The notes: a model not told the origin generated them from the sequence alone. DNA of 64,000 nt from Curtobacterium sp. MCSS17_007 (GCF_003234175.2 NZ_CP126257.1:1550001-1614000); one strand, 5' to 3'; counted from the first letter of the stretch, positions 47,943-57,342 are shown. A program made the numbers and translations.

Positions 47943-49376
47943 TCAGCCGACGGCGGCGAGTGCGGCCGCGAGCCGGGTGGTGGACCGACCGGGGTGGAAC
48001 GGGACGGTGACGACGCGGCCACCCCACTCGGCGAGCGTGGCCGCCTCGGGGAGCTCGCTCGCGGCGTAGTCGCCGCCCTTGGCCCAGACGTCCGGGCGGA
48101 AGCGACGGAGCGCCTCGTCGGGGGTGTGCTCGTCGAAGACGACCACGGCGTCGACGCAGTCGAGCGCGAGGAGGAGCTCCACGCGGTCGTCCTGGCTCAT
48201 GATCGGCCGCTCCGGGCCCTTGAGCGCGCGGACCGAGTCGTCCGAGTTGAGGCACACGACCAGGCAGTCACCGAGCGCCCGCGCCGCCGACAGCGTCCGG
48301 GCGTGCCCGGCGTGCAGCAGGTCGAAGCACCCGCCGGTGGCGACGACCGTGCCGCCGGCGCTCCGGACGTCGTGGACGACCCGCATCGCGTCGCGGTCGA
48401 CGCCGGGGACCTGCACGGGGGCCGGCCCGTCGTCGGCGAAGAGCGCGGTGACGCCACCCGCCGCCAGGTACTCCGAGGCGGCGAGGACACCGGCGGCGAC
48501 GGCGTCTGCGACGTCGGCCCCCTCGGCCAGGGCGACCGCGACGCCGGCGGCGAGTCGGTCGCCGGCACCGCACGGGTCGCCGGCGGTGACGGAGGGCGCA
48601 GGGACGAAGCGGCTGTCGAGCGACGACGCGCGGGCATCGCCGTCGCCGCGGCGGGAGGCGACGAGTGCGCCGCGGTCTCCGAGGGTCACGGCGACCGCGT
48701 CCACCCCCCACGTCTCGACGAGTGTCGCGGCGGCGTCGGTGGCGAAGGGGACGCCCTCGCCCGGCAGGTCGGTGAACCGACGCGCCTCGGCGGAGTTCGG
48801 CGTGACGACGGCGGTGCCGACCACGGGTGCCGCGCCCTTGGGGTGTGGGTCCCAGACGACCGGGGTGGTCTGCGCGACGGCGGTCAAGGCCTGACGGAGG
48901 CCCTCGGAGGCGGCGACCCCGCGACCGTAGTCGGCGACGACGACCGCATCGGCGCCCTCGAGCGCCGCGGTCATCTCGGGGGTCGCGTCGGGCACCGGGG
49001 GAGTCGCGCAGCCCTCGTCGATGCGGACCAGGGCGTGGTCGACGACGCGGACGCGGGTCTTCACGGGCGTCGGGGCGCCGGACGGACCGGCGACGACGTG
49101 CACGTCCGGCAGCAGGGCGCGGATCTCGTCGGCACGGTCGTCGTCGCTGAGGACGGTCACGAGCGTGACGTCGTGTCCGTCGCGCACGAGCATGGAGGCC
49201 ACCAGGCCGGCACCGCCCGCACGGCGGTCGTCGGTGCGGACGTCGACGACGGGCACCGGAGCGTCCGGGCTGAGCCGCTCGCTCGTGCCGGACACGTCGA
49301 CGTCGAGCAGGGTGTCGCCGACGACGACGATGCGGCGACGGGTGCCGTCGGCCGCTGCGCGCTGGCCGCCGCTCAC
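47943..49376 (-). CDS. Second HldE-like kinase/nucleotidyltransferase
   Basis: A 477-residue paralogue of the enzyme at 42645-44198. Domain 1 has GDTLLDVDVSGTSERLSPDA, PVPVVDVRTDDRRAGGAGLV and the kinase base in DPCGAGDRLAAGVAVALAEG; domain 2 has ATGGCFDLLHAGHARTLSAA, NSDDSVRALKGPERPIMSQD and DVWAKGGDYAASELPEAATL. All signature residues of both activities seem present. Two copies in one locus may act on different anomers or heptoses, or one domain of each may have specialised. GTG overlaps the gmhA stop; it is the last gene of the GT-GT4-gmhA-hldE2 operon. Confidence 0.88.
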   Translation of the reverse strand: MSGGQRAAADGTRRRIVVVGDTLLDVDVSGTSERLSPDAPVPVVDVRTDDRRAGGAGLVASMLVRDGHDVTLVTVLSDDDRADEIRALLPDVHVVAGPSGAPTPVKTRVRVVDHALVRIDEGCATPPVPDATPEMTAALEGADAVVVADYGRGVAASEGLRQALTAVAQTTPVVWDPHPKGAAPVVGTAVVTPNSAEARRFTDLPGEGVPFATDAAATLVETWGVDAVAVTLGDRGALVASRRGDGDARASSLDSRFVPAPSVTAGDPCGAGDRLAAGVAVALAEGADVADAVAAGVLAASEYLAAGGVTALFADDGPAPVQVPGVDRDAMRVVHDVRSAGGTVVATGGCFDLLHAGHARTLSAARALGDCLVVCLNSDDSVRALKGPERPIMSQDDRVELLLALDCVDAVVVFDEHTPDEALRRFRPDVWAKGGDYAASELPEAATLAEWGGRVVTVPFHPGRSTTRLAAALAAVG

Positions 49377-49999
49377 CGGCGGCCGCCCCGACGGAGGGCC
49401 GGCTCCATCGCGCGGCAGAGGGCGTGCACGAGGACGAGCTGGGCCTCCTGCACGTTCGCGGAGGGGCCGTCGATGCAGATCGCGTCGTCCACCGCCTCGG
49501 CCAGGGGGTTCGGACCGGGGCCCGTCATGGCGATCGACCGCGCACCCACGGCTCGCGCGGCCGCGGCGGCGCGGAGGAGGTTCGGGCTCTTCCCGCTCGT
49601 GCTGAGGAGGACGACGACGTCGCCGGCGCGGGCGTGTGCCGTGACCTGGCGGGCGAACACCTCGTCGTAGCCGTAGTCGTTCCCGATCGCGGTGACGGCG
49701 GAGCTCTCGGCGTGCAGCGAGATCGCCGAGTACGCCGGGCGGTCGCCGTCGAAGCGGCCGGTGAGCTCGGACGTCAGGTGCTGCGCCTCCGCGGCGGACC
49801 CGCCGTTGCCTGCGGCCAGGAGTCGGCGGCCGGCGACCAGGCGGGCGGCGATGTCGTCGGCCCAGGCGGCGATGTGGTCCTTGTGGTCGACGAGCGAGGC
49901 GATCACGGGGACGGAGGCGGCGACGTGGTCGACGACCGTCCGGACGCTGTCGTTCTCGGTCGCCGGCTCGCGCGTGCCGGTCTGCTGCTCGATGGTCAT
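49373..49999 (-). CDS. gmhA: GmhA sedoheptulose-7-phosphate isomerase
   Basis: A 208-residue SIS-domain isomerase that converts sedoheptulose-7-phosphate to glycero-manno-heptose-7-phosphate, the first step of nucleotide-heptose synthesis. Phosphate-binding and active-site stretches: [64 protein letters not shown] and the metal/catalytic His near the end in [18 protein letters not shown]. The ExxxxxH and E-x-Q-H pairs typical of GmhA are present. ATG overlaps the GT4 stop (ATGA). Confidence 0.93.
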   Translation of the reverse strand: MTIEQQTGTREPATENDSVRTVVDHVAASVPVIASLVDHKDHIAAWADDIAARLVAGRRLLAAGNGGSAAEAQHLTSELTGRFDGDRPAYSAISLHAESSAVTAIGNDYGYDEVFARQVTAHARAGDVVVLLSTSGKSPNLLRAAAAARAVGARSIAMTGPGPNPLAEAVDDAICIDGPSANVQEAQLVLVHALCRAMEPALRRGGRR

Positions 50000-51399
50000 C
50001 GTGCGGTCCTCTCCGTCGGGTGCGGCAGCGCCGCGGGCGTCGGACGGGAGGTCCGTCCGGCGCGTCCGGTGCGTGCGCCCGGGGTCAGGGTGGCGGGTGG
50101 GGTCGGGACGGGGGTGCTGCCGGTGGCCGCGGCCGGGGTCGCGTGGACACCGTTCGTCGCGTGGACGCCGTTCGCGGAGCCGGCCACGAGCCGCTCGTAG
50201 ACGCGCTCGCTGTCCGCGGCGACCTTGTGCCACGTGTAGCGGGTCTCGGCACGCTCGCGTCCGGCCCGGCCGTAGGCCTCGCGCCGCTCGGCGTCGTCGA
50301 GCAGCGCTCCGACGGCGGCGGCGACCGCGTCCTCGTCGCGCGGCGGGACGTGCAGGCCGGTGGCGTCCTCGACCACCGTGTCGATGAGCCCGCCGACGCT
50401 CGACGCGACGACCGGACGACCGCACGCCATGGCCTCGAGCGGGACGATGCCGAACGGCTCGTACCAGGGGGCGCACACGACCACGTCGGCGCTGCGGTAG
50501 ACCGACGGCATGTCCTGCTGCCCGAGCTGGCCACGGAAGGTGACGTGCTCGCGGACGCCGAGCGAGCGTGCCAGGGCGTCGAGACGCTGGTACTCCGGGT
50601 CGTCCGGCAGGTCGGCTCCGGCGGTGCCGGCACCGCCCACGACGACGAGCTCGACGTCGCGGCCCTCGTCGAGCAGCTTCGCGAGGGCGGCGATCGTCGT
50701 GCCGACGCCCTTCCGACGGACCAGACGCGACGCGGTGAGGACGCGGAACGGGCGGCCGCGCTCCTCGACGGCCCCGTCGGGACGGAAGAGCTCCGTGTCG
50801 ACGCCGCACGGCACGACCGAGATGGCGTGCAGCGGGACGCCGAGCGCCTTGAGCTCGAACGCCTCGTCCGAGCACGTCGCGACCACCTGGTCGACGCTGC
50901 GGCCGACCGCGGGTTCGATCCACTCGCGCTCGGCGGGGCTGGTGTCGGCGGTGCCCTGGTGGCGACGCTTCACGACGCCGAGCGCGTGGAAGGTCTGCAC
51001 GACGGGGATGCGCACACCGCCGGTGCGGTTCTGCACCTGCTTGACGGCTTCGAGCGCTGCGTGCCCGGACATCCAGAAGTGCCCGTGCACGACGTCCGGC
51101 CGGTCGACGAACCACTCCGCCGCGAGCACGGACGCGAACGTGTCCATGTACGGGAACAGGTCGTCCTTCGGCACGTGCCGAGCGGGACCGGCGTCGACGT
51201 GCACGACCTCGACGCCCGGACGCAGGAGCACGCGGACGGGCTGGTGGGCGTCGTCGCGCCGCGTGTAGACGGTGACCTGGTGGCCGCGGTCGGCGAGGGC
51301 GCCGGAGAGCTCGGCGACGTGCACGTTCTGACCACCGGCATCGACACCGCCGAGCACGGCGAGGGGGCTCGCGTGCTCGGACACCATCGCGATCTTCAT
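49996..51399 (-). CDS. Family 4 glycosyltransferase
   Basis: A 467-residue GT-B retaining glycosyltransferase related to MshA-like and sucrose-phosphate-synthase-type enzymes. The N-terminal domain has [20 protein letters not shown] and [20 protein letters not shown]; the C-terminal domain has [20 protein letters not shown] and the E-x7-E motif in [20 protein letters not shown]. The last 60 residues are Pro/Thr/Gly-rich with a duplicated NGVHAT. It probably adds a sugar to the glycan made by the heptose locus. ATG overlaps the preceding GT gene stop. Confidence 0.9.
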   Translation of the reverse strand: MKIAMVSEHASPLAVLGGVDAGGQNVHVAELSGALADRGHQVTVYTRRDDAHQPVRVLLRPGVEVVHVDAGPARHVPKDDLFPYMDTFASVLAAEWFVDRPDVVHGHFWMSGHAALEAVKQVQNRTGGVRIPVVQTFHALGVVKRRHQGTADTSPAEREWIEPAVGRSVDQVVATCSDEAFELKALGVPLHAISVVPCGVDTELFRPDGAVEERGRPFRVLTASRLVRRKGVGTTIAALAKLLDEGRDVELVVVGGAGTAGADLPDDPEYQRLDALARSLGVREHVTFRGQLGQQDMPSVYRSADVVVCAPWYEPFGIVPLEAMACGRPVVASSVGGLIDTVVEDATGLHVPPRDEDAVAAAVGALLDDAERREAYGRAGRERAETRYTWHKVAADSERVYERLVAGSANGVHATNGVHATPAAATGSTPVPTPPATLTPGARTGRAGRTSRPTPAALPHPTERTAR

Positions 51400-52397
51400 C
51401 GGAGGCTCCCTTCCAGCGCGGCGGACGCCGCGTGCTCCCGTCGCGCACCGCGCGCGACGGCGTCGTCGAGGAGGTCGTCCCAGTCGGCGAGGTACCGACC
51501 GAGCGCGTGCCGCGCCAGTGCGGCCTCGCGGGCGACGGCACCGCGACGGCGGGCCTCCTCGGGGTCCTCCAGGAGCGTCCTGGAGGCCCGGACCAGCTCG
51601 TCGACGTCGGTCGCGATCGCGCCGGCCTCGGGGGGCACGGTCCGCACCGCGTCGGTCGTCGCGAGGACGAGCACCGGCATCGCCATGTGCATCGACTCGA
51701 TGAGCGACAGCCCGAGCGAGGTCCAGCGGTTCGGGTGCACGTACGCGCGTCGCTGCGCGAGCGCCGCGTGCATGGGGACTGCGGGCACGTCGCCGAGCGC
51801 GACGACGCGGTCACCGAAGCCGAGCTCCGGGAGTCGCTCGGTGCCCATGCCCCACAGGTCGACCGGGGCGACCTGTGCGAAGCGGGGGAGCAGGTCGGTC
51901 CCGACGACACGACCGCGGCGCACCGGTTCGTTGATGACGACGCCGAAGCGTTCGAGCTCGCCGGTGTACAGGGGGCCCGGGTCCACGACACCGTGCTCGA
52001 CCACGGTCGTGCGGGTGGTGCCGCAGTCCCACATCAACGCGTTCCAGTGCGTGACGTGCGCGATCACCAGGTCGTCGCGGTCACGCATCGGGTGCAGGCT
52101 GCTCGGCACGTCCACCCGCGGGGCGTTGTGCTCGACGAACACCATCGGGACGTCCCGTCCCCGGAGCAGGCGGCGTGCTTCCTCGAGCTCCTCGGTGCGC
52201 TGCAGGACGACCACGTCGACCTCGGCGTCGGCGACGTCGGCCGGGTCGATCTCGATCGCGGAGTCGGGCCATTCGCGGCCACCCCGGCCGAGACCCCAGC
52301 CGTCGCGGGCCGGTGTGGTCGGGATGAGGTACTCGTGGGGGCCGCGGACGAAGGCGTCCATCCAGCCGCCGTGCACGTGCCACACGAGGATCCGCAT
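51396..52397 (-). CDS. Glycosyltransferase (GT4-like)
   Basis: A 333-residue protein. The start [26 protein letters not shown] and the middle [20 protein letters not shown] and [11 protein letters not shown] look like the acceptor domain of a GT-B enzyme; [40 protein letters not shown] and [15 protein letters not shown] form a short donor domain in which the usual E-x7-E becomes [11 protein letters not shown] at 52397 has AAAGG upstream. It is the first gene of the operon that ends with hldE2. Donor unknown. Confidence 0.82.
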   Translation of the reverse strand: MRILVWHVHGGWMDAFVRGPHEYLIPTTPARDGWGLGRGGREWPDSAIEIDPADVADAEVDVVVLQRTEELEEARRLLRGRDVPMVFVEHNAPRVDVPSSLHPMRDRDDLVIAHVTHWNALMWDCGTTRTTVVEHGVVDPGPLYTGELERFGVVINEPVRRGRVVGTDLLPRFAQVAPVDLWGMGTERLPELGFGDRVVALGDVPAVPMHAALAQRRAYVHPNRWTSLGLSLIESMHMAMPVLVLATTDAVRTVPPEAGAIATDVDELVRASRTLLEDPEEARRRGAVAREAALARHALGRYLADWDDLLDDAVARGARREHAASAALEGSLR

Positions 52398-52543
52398 GCA
52401 GGGCCTTTCGACGGGTCGGTGCCCCTCCGGGCAGCTGCCCACGCGGCCCTCCGCGCGTCGCGCGGCTGCCGGTGTGAGGAGCAGGAGGAGCAGTGGCGCA
52501 CGCTACGCAGTGGTCGCTGCGGTGCTTCGCAGACTTCTCCGGT

Positions 52544-53611
52544 TCATCCGCTGAGCGCAGTCCGACCGACCGTCGTCCCCCGTCCCACCAGGCGGTCGTG
52601 GGCCGCGAGGACGTCCTCCACGCGCACTCCGGACAGGCACGGGTGGCCCGGCACCGGGCACTCGCGGGCACGGCTCAGACGACACGCGGCGGACTGGTCG
52701 CCGAGCAGTTCGACGTCCGGGGCGTACGGCGCCCACTTCACGGCCGGCACGACGGGGGAGAACAGGCTGACGATCCTGGCCCCGACGGCGGCGGCGAGGT
52801 GCGCGGGTCCGGTGTTGCCGACGACGACGACCTCGGCGCCCGCCAGCACGGCGGCGAGCTCGGCGGGCGTCGTGCGGCCGCCGAGGTCGACCGCGGTGTC
52901 ACCGGCGACGGCGGCGGTCAGTGCGCGCTCACCCGGGCTCCCCGTGACGACGACCGGCACGCCCCGTCCGGCGTACGCCGCGACGAGCGCGCGGTGGTGG
53001 TCCTCCGGCCAGGAACGTGCGGGGACGCTCGCGCCCGGGTGGACCACGACGTACCGGTCCAGCGCGACCACCTCGGGCGGCGCGACGGCCTCGTGGCGCA
53101 CCGCGAGCCTCCCCTCGTCCCCGGGCGGCAACGCGAACCCCGCGGCCTCGGCGATGCGGAGCGCACGTTCGGGTTCCGGCAGGTCCTCGGGCAGGTCCTC
53201 GCCGGGCCGGAGCCGCACGTCCAGCAGCGATCCCGGGTGGTCGACGGACGCTCCGGACACGCGCGCGACACCGGCGAGCCGGAGCAGCAGGGCGACGGGC
53301 AGCGGGGACTGGTGGAACGAGGTGAGGACGACGGCCTCGTCGGGCTGCTCCTCGGTGACGAGGGCACGGAACTCGCCGAGCAGGGCGTCGTCGATCGGGC
53401 GCGCGGTCTCGGTGACCCACGGTGCTGCCCACACCCGGACCCGGTCGACACCGGGGAGCAGGTCGGCAGCGGGAGCGCCCTGCGGACCGCAGAGCATCGT
53501 CACGTGTGATGCGCCGGCGGCGACGGCGCGGACGGCGGGCCCGGCCACCAGGACGTCACCGAACGAGTCGAGGCGGACGACCAGGACGCGGGGCCCCTCG
53601 CCCCCGCTCAC
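52544..53611 (-). CDS. Family 9 glycosyltransferase (heptosyltransferase-like), copy 2
   Basis: A 355-residue GT-B enzyme. RVLVVRLDSFGDVLVAGPAV (glycine loop), VTMLCGPQGAPAADLLPGVD, VVVHPGASVPARSWPEDHHR and the final LAGAEVVVVGNTGPAHLAAA VGARIVSLF with N-T-GP-H follow the WaaF pattern. The C-terminal RLSRARECPVPGHPCLSGVR contains paired Cys and His like those of GT9 copy 1. GTG overlaps the stop of gmhB (GTGA), tying it to heptose synthesis. 147 bases separate it from the next operon; no hairpin family member is found there. Confidence 0.9.
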   Translation of the reverse strand: MSGGEGPRVLVVRLDSFGDVLVAGPAVRAVAAGASHVTMLCGPQGAPAADLLPGVDRVRVWAAPWVTETARPIDDALLGEFRALVTEEQPDEAVVLTSFHQSPLPVALLLRLAGVARVSGASVDHPGSLLDVRLRPGEDLPEDLPEPERALRIAEAAGFALPPGDEGRLAVRHEAVAPPEVVALDRYVVVHPGASVPARSWPEDHHRALVAAYAGRGVPVVVTGSPGERALTAAVAGDTAVDLGGRTTPAELAAVLAGAEVVVVGNTGPAHLAAAVGARIVSLFSPVVPAVKWAPYAPDVELLGDQSAACRLSRARECPVPGHPCLSGVRVEDVLAAHDRLVGRGTTVGRTALSG

Positions 53612-54159
53612 GCGCGGGCCGCCGGGACGCGGGCCAGGACGAGGGAGACCGCTTCGTCGAGGGTCGCCGCGACGGTGTCGGCGGACTCGACCTCCTCGGC
53701 GCGGGTGCGCGGCGTCGGCACGAGGATGCCCTGCCCGCCGGCGGCCACGGCGGCACCGACGTCGGCGCCGATGTCACCGACGACGACCACCTCGGCGGGG
53801 TCCAGGCCGAGCCGCTCCGCCGCGTCGAGCACCATGCCCGGGCGGGGCTTGCGGCAGGAGCACCCGTCGCCGGCGTCGTGCGGGCAGACGCACCAGACGT
53901 CGAACGGCCCGACGAGTTCGTCGACCCGTGCGTTCGTGGCGTCGACCTGCTCGCGGGTCGCGAGGCCCTTCGCGATCGCGGACTGGTTCGTCACGACGCC
54001 GACGCGCAGTCCCGCGGCGCGGGCACGCTCCACGGCACGGTGTGCACCGGGGACGGGCACGACCTTGTGCGGGTCGGCGTTGTACGGGACGTCGATGACG
54101 AGCGTGTCGTCACGGTCGAAGAGCAGGCCGCGCACCGCACGGTCCTTCGCGAGAGCCAT
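53608..54159 (-). CDS. gmhB: GmhB-type heptose bisphosphate phosphatase (HAD family)
   Basis: A 183-residue HAD phosphatase. The nucleophile motif is LLFDRDDTLVIDVPYN, motif II is VGVVTNQSAIAKGL, the zinc-binding loop has VCPHDAGDGCSCRKPRPGM, and motif IV is VVVVGDIGADVGAA. A Cys/His zinc loop followed by CRKP-PGM is the mark of GmhB and histidinol-phosphatases; with gmhA and hldE in the locus, removal of the C7 phosphate from heptose-1,7-bisphosphate is the natural role. ATG at 54159 has AAGGAG just upstream. First gene of a two-gene operon, divergent from GT9 copy 3. Confidence 0.9.
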   Translation of the reverse strand: MALAKDRAVRGLLFDRDDTLVIDVPYNADPHKVVPVPGAHRAVERARAAGLRVGVVTNQSAIAKGLATREQVDATNARVDELVGPFDVWCVCPHDAGDGCSCRKPRPGMVLDAAERLGLDPAEVVVVGDIGADVGAAVAAGGQGILVPTPRTRAEEVESADTVAATLDEAVSLVLARVPAARA

Positions 54160-54220
54160 GCTCCTTGGTACCGTGCGGCGGCCGGGAACCGCCCCAGCGA
54201 GGTCCGGGTAGCGTCGCAGC

Positions 54221-55198
54221 GTGACCGCCGTCCCCGTCCTGCCCCCGTCCGACGGGCGCCCGGACCTCCTCGTCCTCCGCGCCATCAAACTCGGCGACGC
54301 GCTCGTCGCCGTCCCCGCCCTGCACGCCCTCCGGCGCGCGTTCCCGGGCCACCGGATCACCCTGGCGACCACCGCCTGGCTCGCCCCGGTGGTCGAGTTG
54401 CTGCCGGTCGACGTGCACCTCGCACAGCACGGGCTGGACCACGCGATCGCCGCACCCGCCGGCGCGGTCGACGTCGCGGTGAACCTGCACGGTGCCGGTC
54501 CGGAGTCCTCGGACCTCGTCGCCGCGCTCGGTGCCAGGCGCGTCATCGGGCACGCCGACCCGACCCACGGGTACGAGGGGCCCGTGTGGCCGGACGACGT
54601 CCACGAGCGTGAGCGCTGGGCGAGCCTGCTCACCTGGCACGGCATCCCCGCCGACCCGGACGAGGTCGCCATCGCCCGCCCCGAGACCCCGTCGGTCGCA
54701 CCCGGTGCCGCCGTCGTGCACATCGGTGCCTTCCACGGTGCCCGGCACTGGCCGACCGACCGCTTCGCCGACGTGGTGCGCGGGCTGCGTGCGCGCGGTC
54801 TCGACGTCGTCCTGACGGGAGGCGCAGACGACGTCGAGCGCGCCACCACCGTCGCGAAGGCGGCCGGCCTGCCGCCGGAGGCGGTCCTGGCAGGCGCGCT
54901 GGAACTGCAGGCCTTCGCGGGCGTCATCGCGTCCGCCGCGCTCGTCGTCACCGTCGACACGGGGGCAGCCCACCTGGCGTCGGCCTACGGCATCCCGTCC
55001 GTCGTGGTCTTCGGTCCTGCCCCGCCCGAGGCCTGGGGGCCGCCCGCGTCCGGACCGCACGTCGTGCTCACGGACGCGTCCGTGCGCCGCGGCGACGTCT
55101 TCGCGGAGGACCCGGACCCGGCGCTCCTGGCGGTCGGCGTGGACGACGTGCTCGCCGCGGTGGACTCGCTGCCGGTCGGTTCACCCGGTTCGCCGTGA
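54221..55198 (+). CDS. Family 9 glycosyltransferase (heptosyltransferase-like), copy 3
   Basis: A 325-residue enzyme with DLLVLRAIKLGDALVAVPAL, ITLATTAWLAPVVELLPVD, VDVAVNLHGAGPESSDLVAA, VVHIGAFHGARHWPTDRFAD and IASAALVVTVDTGAAHLASA YGIPSVVVFGP, the D-T-G-A-H motif of GT9. It lacks the Cys-rich end of copies 1 and 2. GTG at 54221 is divergent from gmhB with 61 bases between start codons. It would add heptose or a related sugar to a surface glycan. Confidence 0.9.
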   Translation: MTAVPVLPPSDGRPDLLVLRAIKLGDALVAVPALHALRRAFPGHRITLATTAWLAPVVELLPVDVHLAQHGLDHAIAAPAGAVDVAVNLHGAGPESSDLVAALGARRVIGHADPTHGYEGPVWPDDVHERERWASLLTWHGIPADPDEVAIARPETPSVAPGAAVVHIGAFHGARHWPTDRFADVVRGLRARGLDVVLTGGADDVERATTVAKAAGLPPEAVLAGALELQAFAGVIASAALVVTVDTGAAHLASAYGIPSVVVFGPAPPEAWGPPASGPHVVLTDASVRRGDVFAEDPDPALLAVGVDDVLAAVDSLPVGSPGSP

Positions 55199-55259
55199 AC
55201 GCGCCGGACGCCCGTCGGTAGCGTCAGGGGCGACCTGTACCGCTCGAAGGGAGCGCCCC

Positions 55260-55616
55260 GTGTTCGAAGCCGCAAACATCCGTGACTGGATCGGCCTGCC
55301 CGTCGTCGACGACGCCGAGGACAAGATCGGCACGCTCGAGAGCATCTACTACGACACCGCGACGTCCGAGCCGGCGTTCGGCGCCGTGACCACGGGCCTG
55401 CCCGGGTTCCAGAAGCTGCTCTTCGTCCCGCTCACCGGCGCCACCGTCGCGCCGAAGCACCTCCGCACCGCCTTCCCGAAGAAGCTCGTGAAGGACTCGC
55501 CCACCATCCCGACGGACGGCGAGCTCGAGGCTTCGACCGAGCCCGTGCTGTACGAGCACTACGGCCTGCAGTACCAGACCGGCAGCGGGGGCGAGCGGCG
55601 CCTGGGACGTCGCTGA
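55260..55616 (+). CDS. PRC-barrel domain protein
   Basis: A 118-residue protein. DWIGLPVVDDAEDKIGTLES, then IYYDTATSEPAFGAVTTGL, KLLFVPLTGATVAPKHLRT and AFPKKLVKDSPTI are a complete PRC-barrel, a small beta-barrel found in ribosome-maturation (RimM) and stress-related proteins. The remaining residues (YEHYGLQYQTGSGGERRLGR) form a tail with a tyrosine-rich YxHYGL motif common to actinobacterial stress PRC proteins. GTG at 55260 has AAGGGAG upstream. Function uncertain. Confidence 0.88.
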   Translation: MFEAANIRDWIGLPVVDDAEDKIGTLESIYYDTATSEPAFGAVTTGLPGFQKLLFVPLTGATVAPKHLRTAFPKKLVKDSPTIPTDGELEASTEPVLYEHYGLQYQTGSGGERRLGRR

Positions 55617-55705
55617 CCACGGCGGTCGGGACGGGCCGGTAACCTTGCCCGTCCCGCCGCCGCCCACCCCGGGGCGGCCCGACGCACGCCCCACCGGAGG
55701 ACCTC

Positions 55706-56794
55706 CTGCACCGCTCCACCCGCCGGAACCGGCTCACCGCCGTCGTGGCGGTCCTCGCCGTCCTGGCAGCGACCGTCCTCGTTCCGTGGGGGCCCGACGG
55801 CCTCGGCGCGGAACGGGCGGCAGCAGCGCCGATGTGGCCGGTGCCGGAGCCGTACCCCGTCACCGACGATCCGGAACAGACGCTGTCGGACGTCCCGCCG
55901 GGCAGCGAGTACGTCGCGCTCGGCGACTCCTACTCCGCCGGGTACGGCCTGTCCGACCCGACGCGCCTGCCGACGAACGCCTGCGGGCAGTCCGCTCGTG
56001 ACTACCCGCACCGCATCGCGGCCCGCTTCGGTCTCGACCTCACCGACGTGACGTGTGCCGGTGCGACGAGCCGCGACGTCGTGTCCGGGTACCAGTTCCG
56101 CGGGGTGCCGCCGCAGGTCCGGGCGCTGTCGGACCGCACGCGGCTCGTCACGCTCACGATCGGCGGCAACGACGCCGACCTGTTCGGCACGGCTGCATCG
56201 TGCCTCGCGCTGTCGCCGATCGGGCCGGTCTTCTCGGGCCGGGACGCCCCCTCCTGCCGCAGCACCCTCGTCCACGACGGGGTCGACGACCTCGACGTGC
56301 GCATCCGGTCGCGGGTCGCCCTGGGCATCGCGGACACCCTCGCCGCGGTGCGACGCGCCGCGCCGAACGCCGTGGTCGTCCTCGTGGGCTACCCCGCGAT
56401 CTTCCCGGACGCCGAGCACACCCCGGCGCGCGGCTGCTTCCGCTCGGCGCTCGACCTCGGGACGCTCGCCGGGACGTTCCCGGAGGACACGTACCCCTTC
56501 ACGGACACGGACGTCGAGTACCTCCACGGCGTCCAGGCGGCACTCGACGAGGTGTCGGCCTCCGCGGCAGAGGCCGCCCGGGTGCCGTTCGTCGACGTCT
56601 TCGCCCGGTCCCAGGCGCACTCCGCGTGCGCCAGCGAGCGGTCGTACGTGGCCGGCGTCTCGCTCACCGGCACCGGCGACCTCAGTCGGATCGACCTCGA
56701 GCCGGGAGCGCTGCACCCCAACGAACGCGGGGTCGCCTGGCTGACCGATCGCGTCGCGGCGGAGTTGCGGTCGGTCGCCGACCGGTCCCGCTGA
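55706..56794 (+). CDS. Secreted SGNH/GDSL lipase-esterase
   Basis: A secreted serine esterase of about 362 residues. SGNH blocks: YVALGDSYSAGYGLSDPTRL (Ser), Gly and Asn in LVTLTIGGNDADLFGTAASC, and catalytic Asp-His in LEPGALHPNERGVAWLTD; several Cys can form disulphides. It resembles Streptomyces GDSL lipases. The first in-frame ATG/GTG/TTG is GTG 55745, but that would cut off the basic n-region of the signal peptide. CTG at 55706 has GGAGG five bases upstream and gives LHRSTRRNRLTAVVAVLAVL, a complete signal; it is used here as an inferred non-standard start. If wrong, the gene begins at 55745. Confidence 0.85.
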   Translation: MHRSTRRNRLTAVVAVLAVLAATVLVPWGPDGLGAERAAAAPMWPVPEPYPVTDDPEQTLSDVPPGSEYVALGDSYSAGYGLSDPTRLPTNACGQSARDYPHRIAARFGLDLTDVTCAGATSRDVVSGYQFRGVPPQVRALSDRTRLVTLTIGGNDADLFGTAASCLALSPIGPVFSGRDAPSCRSTLVHDGVDDLDVRIRSRVALGIADTLAAVRRAAPNAVVVLVGYPAIFPDAEHTPARGCFRSALDLGTLAGTFPEDTYPFTDTDVEYLHGVQAALDEVSASAAEAARVPFVDVFARSQAHSACASERSYVAGVSLTGTGDLSRIDLEPGALHPNERGVAWLTDRVAAELRSVADRSR

Positions 56795-56871
56795 CAGCAC
56801 GACCGACGCGGGCGGTGCGCTCCGCAGGGCGGAGCCGGACCGGTCCACGTCGCCGGGGCTAGCGTGGGTGC

Positions 56872-57342
56872 GTGGTCACCAGCGCTGGACTCCTGCTCCA
56901 CCGGGGCCCGACGGTGCGCGCTGACCGACAGGTCTTCATCGCGCACATGGGCGGACCGTTCTGGCGCGCACGGCCGCGAGCGTGGTCGATCCCCAAGGGG
57001 CTGCTCGAGGACGGCGAGGACCCGCTGGGAGCCGCCCGGCGCGAGTTCGCCGAGGAGATCGGTGTGCCCGCTCCCGAGGGCGAGGTGGTCGACCTCGGCG
57101 AGGTGCAGCAGGCGTCGGGCAAGCGCGTCCGGGTCTTCGCGCTGCGCGCCGACGACTTCACGGTCGGGGAGGTCCGCAGCAACATCGTCCGTCTCGAGCT
57201 CCCGCGCGGCTCGGGGCGGTTCGTCGAGGTCCCCGAGGTGGACGACGCACGGTGGGTGTCGCTCGACGAGGCCCGCGCCCTGCTCGTGTCCGGCCAGGTC
57301 GCCGCGCTCGACCGCCTGCTCGCGGCGGAGCGCAACGCCTGA
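56872..57342 (+). CDS. Nudix hydrolase
   Basis: A 156-residue protein with the full Nudix box GLLEDGEDPLGAARREFAEEIG (about residues 43-65, Gly, Glu and REFAEE in place), preceded by WRARPRAWSIPKG. The early SAGLLLHRGP and the SIPKG-type pattern are typical of actinobacterial members that hydrolyse nucleotide diphosphate derivatives or dinucleoside polyphosphates using Mg2+. GTG at 56872. Likely a single-gene unit, convergent with the MFS pump. Confidence 0.92.
   Translation: MVTSAGLLLHRGPTVRADRQVFIAHMGGPFWRARPRAWSIPKGLLEDGEDPLGAARREFAEEIGVPAPEGEVVDLGEVQQASGKRVRVFALRADDFTVGEVRSNIVRLELPRGSGRFVEVPEVDDARWVSLDEARALLVSGQVAALDRLLAAERNA

Noticed and set aside
50030..50100. Another GACGGGAGG hairpin inside the GT4 gene
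   Set aside because: GGACGGGAGGTCC occurs within coding sequence but has no matching distant arm; only a short local self-complementarity.
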